The notes beneath the pieces are model-generated. The model was not told where the DNA came from and did no database searches. It was given only the letters and a program-made list of their open reading frames with translations. A stretch of DNA of 6,562 nt from the NCBI GenBank assembly GCA_937895465.1, contig CALAYY010000214.1:1-6562 (forward strand), written 5' to 3'. The translations under genes and the position numbers were made by a program. The DNA is from an uncultured Clostridia bacterium (lineage in GTDB: Bacteria; Bacillota; Clostridia; Christensenellales; DUVY01). The first letter of the stretch is position 1, and each line of letters opens with the position of its first letter. Shown here piece by piece: positions 5,163 to 6,562 of this stretch.

Positions 5163-6562
5163 TTATTTTCCATAGTAAGCATCAAGATACATCTGCTTTA
5201 TTTCGCTCATAAGCGGATATCTGGGATTGGCACCTGTACACTGATCGTCAAACGCCTGTTCGGTCATCTCATCAATCTTTGCCAAAAACTCAGTCTCGTC
5301 AACATTGTAATCTTTTATAGTCTTTTTGATTCCGACTTTTTGTTTAAGTTCATCAATAGCTATAATAAGACTGTTTAATAATTCCTCGTCATTCTTGCCT
5401 TTTAGCCCCAAATATCTTGCTACATCGGCATATTTTTCTAAGGTTTTGGGATGGTCGTATTGAGGGAATGTACCCATTTTTACAGGAACATCTGCCGCAT
5501 TAAATTTTAGAACATGGTTAATCATAAGTGCATTGGCAACACCGTGAGGTAGATGAAAAAACGCTCCAAGCTTGTGCGCCATAGAGTGACATACTCCCAA
5601 AAATGCATTGGCAAAAGCCATACCTGCCATAGTTGCGGCGTTAGCCATCTTTTCTCTTGCCTCTGGGTCATTTGGTCCGTTGTCATACGCTCTGGGCAAA
5701 TAATCAAAAACCATTCTTAATGACTTGTAAGCAAGTCCGTCTGTATAATCAGTAGCCATCATAGAAGCTATTGCTTCAAGGTTGTGTGTTACAGCATCAA
5801 TACCCGAAGCTGCGGTGAGCCCTTTAGGAGCATTCATCATAAGGTCGGCATCGACTATTGCCATATTAGGCATCAGTTCATAATCAGCAAGAGGATATTT
5901 TATACCTGTATCCTGATCGGTTATTACCGCAAAGGGCGTTACCTCTGAGCCTGTTCCTGCTGTGGTAGGTACTGCGATAAAATACGCTTTCTCGCCCATT
6001 TTTGGGAAGGTATAAACTCTTTTTCTTATATCCATAAAACGCATAGCCATATCAATAAAGTCAATTTCGGGGTGTTCATACATAACCCACATTATTTTGG
6101 CTGCGTCCATTGCACTTCCGCCGCCTACTGCTATAATGCAATCAGGATTAAATGATTTCATGCTCTTAGCGCCTAAAATTGCACATTGTAATGTAGGGTC
6201 GGGCTCAACATCAAAAAATACTGAATGCTCTATATCCATTTCATCTAATTTGGAAGTAATCTCTTTGGTATAGCCGTTGGTGTATAAAAACTTGTCAGTT
6301 ACTATAAACGCCCTTTTTTTGCCCATAACATTTTTAAGCTCGTCTAAAGCTACTTTTAAACAGCCTTTTTTGATATAAATCTTTTCAGGTGCTCTAAACC
6401 ACAACATATTTTCTCTCCTTTCGGCTACTGTTTTTATATTAATAAGATGCTTAACCCCTACATTTTCAGAAACCGAGTTGTTTCCCCATGAGCCGCAGCC
6501 TAGTGTCAAAGAAGGTGCTAGCTTAAAGTTATAAAGGTCGCCTATGCCGCCATGAGATGAAG
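5163..6562 (-). CDS. adhE: Bifunctional acetaldehyde-CoA/alcohol dehydrogenase, C-terminal part (cut by right edge)
   Basis: AdhE reduces acetyl-CoA to acetaldehyde and then to ethanol, using two NADH, and usually forms helical filaments (spirosomes). The window holds 465 residues: the end of the aldehyde dehydrogenase half, the linker (LTLGCGSWGNNSVSENV from residue 18) and the whole iron-dependent alcohol dehydrogenase half. Numbering from the first full codon, the NAD-binding GGGSAMD is at 146-152, VPTTAGTGSEVTPF at 197-210, and the four iron ligands are D255 and H259 (DAVTH), H325 (CHSMAH) and H339 (PHG). All are intact. The frame stays open to the edge, where the residues (SSHGGIGDLYNFKLAPS) continue the AdhE family sequence, so the TTG at 6507-6509 is an internal Leu codon and not a start. 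About 420 N-terminal residues lie outside. A stand-alone Fe-ADH is excluded by the linker. The stop TAA (5163-5165) is 12 bases from the kinase gene. Confidence 0.95.
   Translation of the reverse strand, partial: SSHGGIGDLYNFKLAPSLTLGCGSWGNNSVSENVGVKHLINIKTVAERRENMLWFRAPEKIYIKKGCLKVALDELKNVMGKKRAFIVTDKFLYTNGYTKEITSKLDEMDIEHSVFFDVEPDPTLQCAILGAKSMKSFNPDCIIAVGGGSAMDAAKIMWVMYEHPEIDFIDMAMRFMDIRKRVYTFPKMGEKAYFIAVPTTAGTGSEVTPFAVITDQDTGIKYPLADYELMPNMAIVDADLMMNAPKGLTAASGIDAVTHNLEAIASMMATDYTDGLAYKSLRMVFDYLPRAYDNGPNDPEAREKMANAATMAGMAFANAFLGVCHSMAHKLGAFFHLPHGVANALMINHVLKFNAADVPVKMGTFPQYDHPKTLEKYADVARYLGLKGKNDEELLNSLIIAIDELKQKVGIKKTIKDYNVDETEFLAKIDEMTEQAFDDQCTGANPRYPLMSEIKQMYLDAYYGK

Noticed and set aside
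6507..6509. TTG at 6507-6509 as start of a stand-alone alcohol dehydrogenase
   Set aside because: The frame continues to the window edge with AdhE-type sequence (GGIGDLYNFKLAPS), so this is an internal Leu codon.

Overview
The window reads as a fragment of a strictly anaerobic, AT-rich Firmicutes genome, most likely a fermentative member of the Clostridia. The basis is the set of protein families (two [FeFe]-hydrogenase-type proteins, a bifunctional AdhE, a SpoIIE/PP2C phosphatase), the A/T-rich codon use and purine-rich Shine-Dalgarno sites. I cannot name the genus. There are no RNA genes, mobile elements or CRISPR repeats, and coding density is very high.

All seven genes lie on the minus strand, so transcription runs from right to left. 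From the right edge: (1) the C-terminal half of adhE, cut by the window edge (5163-6562); (2) a small APH/choline-kinase-like phosphotransferase (4401-5150); (3, 4) two tandem paralogous small [2Fe-2S] thioredoxin-like ferredoxins (4136-4390 and 3882-4127); (5) a PAS-containing [FeFe]-hydrogenase-like protein of the putative sensory type, HydS / group C (2169-3875); (6) a SpoIIE/PP2C-type phosphatase with an extra C-terminal domain (1009-2172); (7) after the only real intergenic gap (897-1008), which holds a plausible sigma-A promoter, the N-terminal 298 residues of a group B-type [FeFe] hydrogenase, cut by the left edge (1-896). The first six genes are separated by 12 bases or fewer, or overlap, which suggests one transcript.

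The working model, partly inference, is a redox/H2-sensing module next to fermentation enzymes. The HydS-like protein keeps the four cysteines that bind the H-cluster but has Ala in place of the proton-relay Cys. It ends in a PAS domain and an alpha-helical tail and is joined by an ATGA overlap to the phosphatase, which is its likely signalling output. The small [2Fe-2S] proteins could pass electrons to or from it. AdhE (reductive disposal of acetyl-CoA to ethanol) and the group B hydrogenase (disposal of reducing power as H2, or H2 uptake) are competing electron sinks and are candidate targets of the regulation. The maturation genes hydE, hydF and hydG are not in the window.
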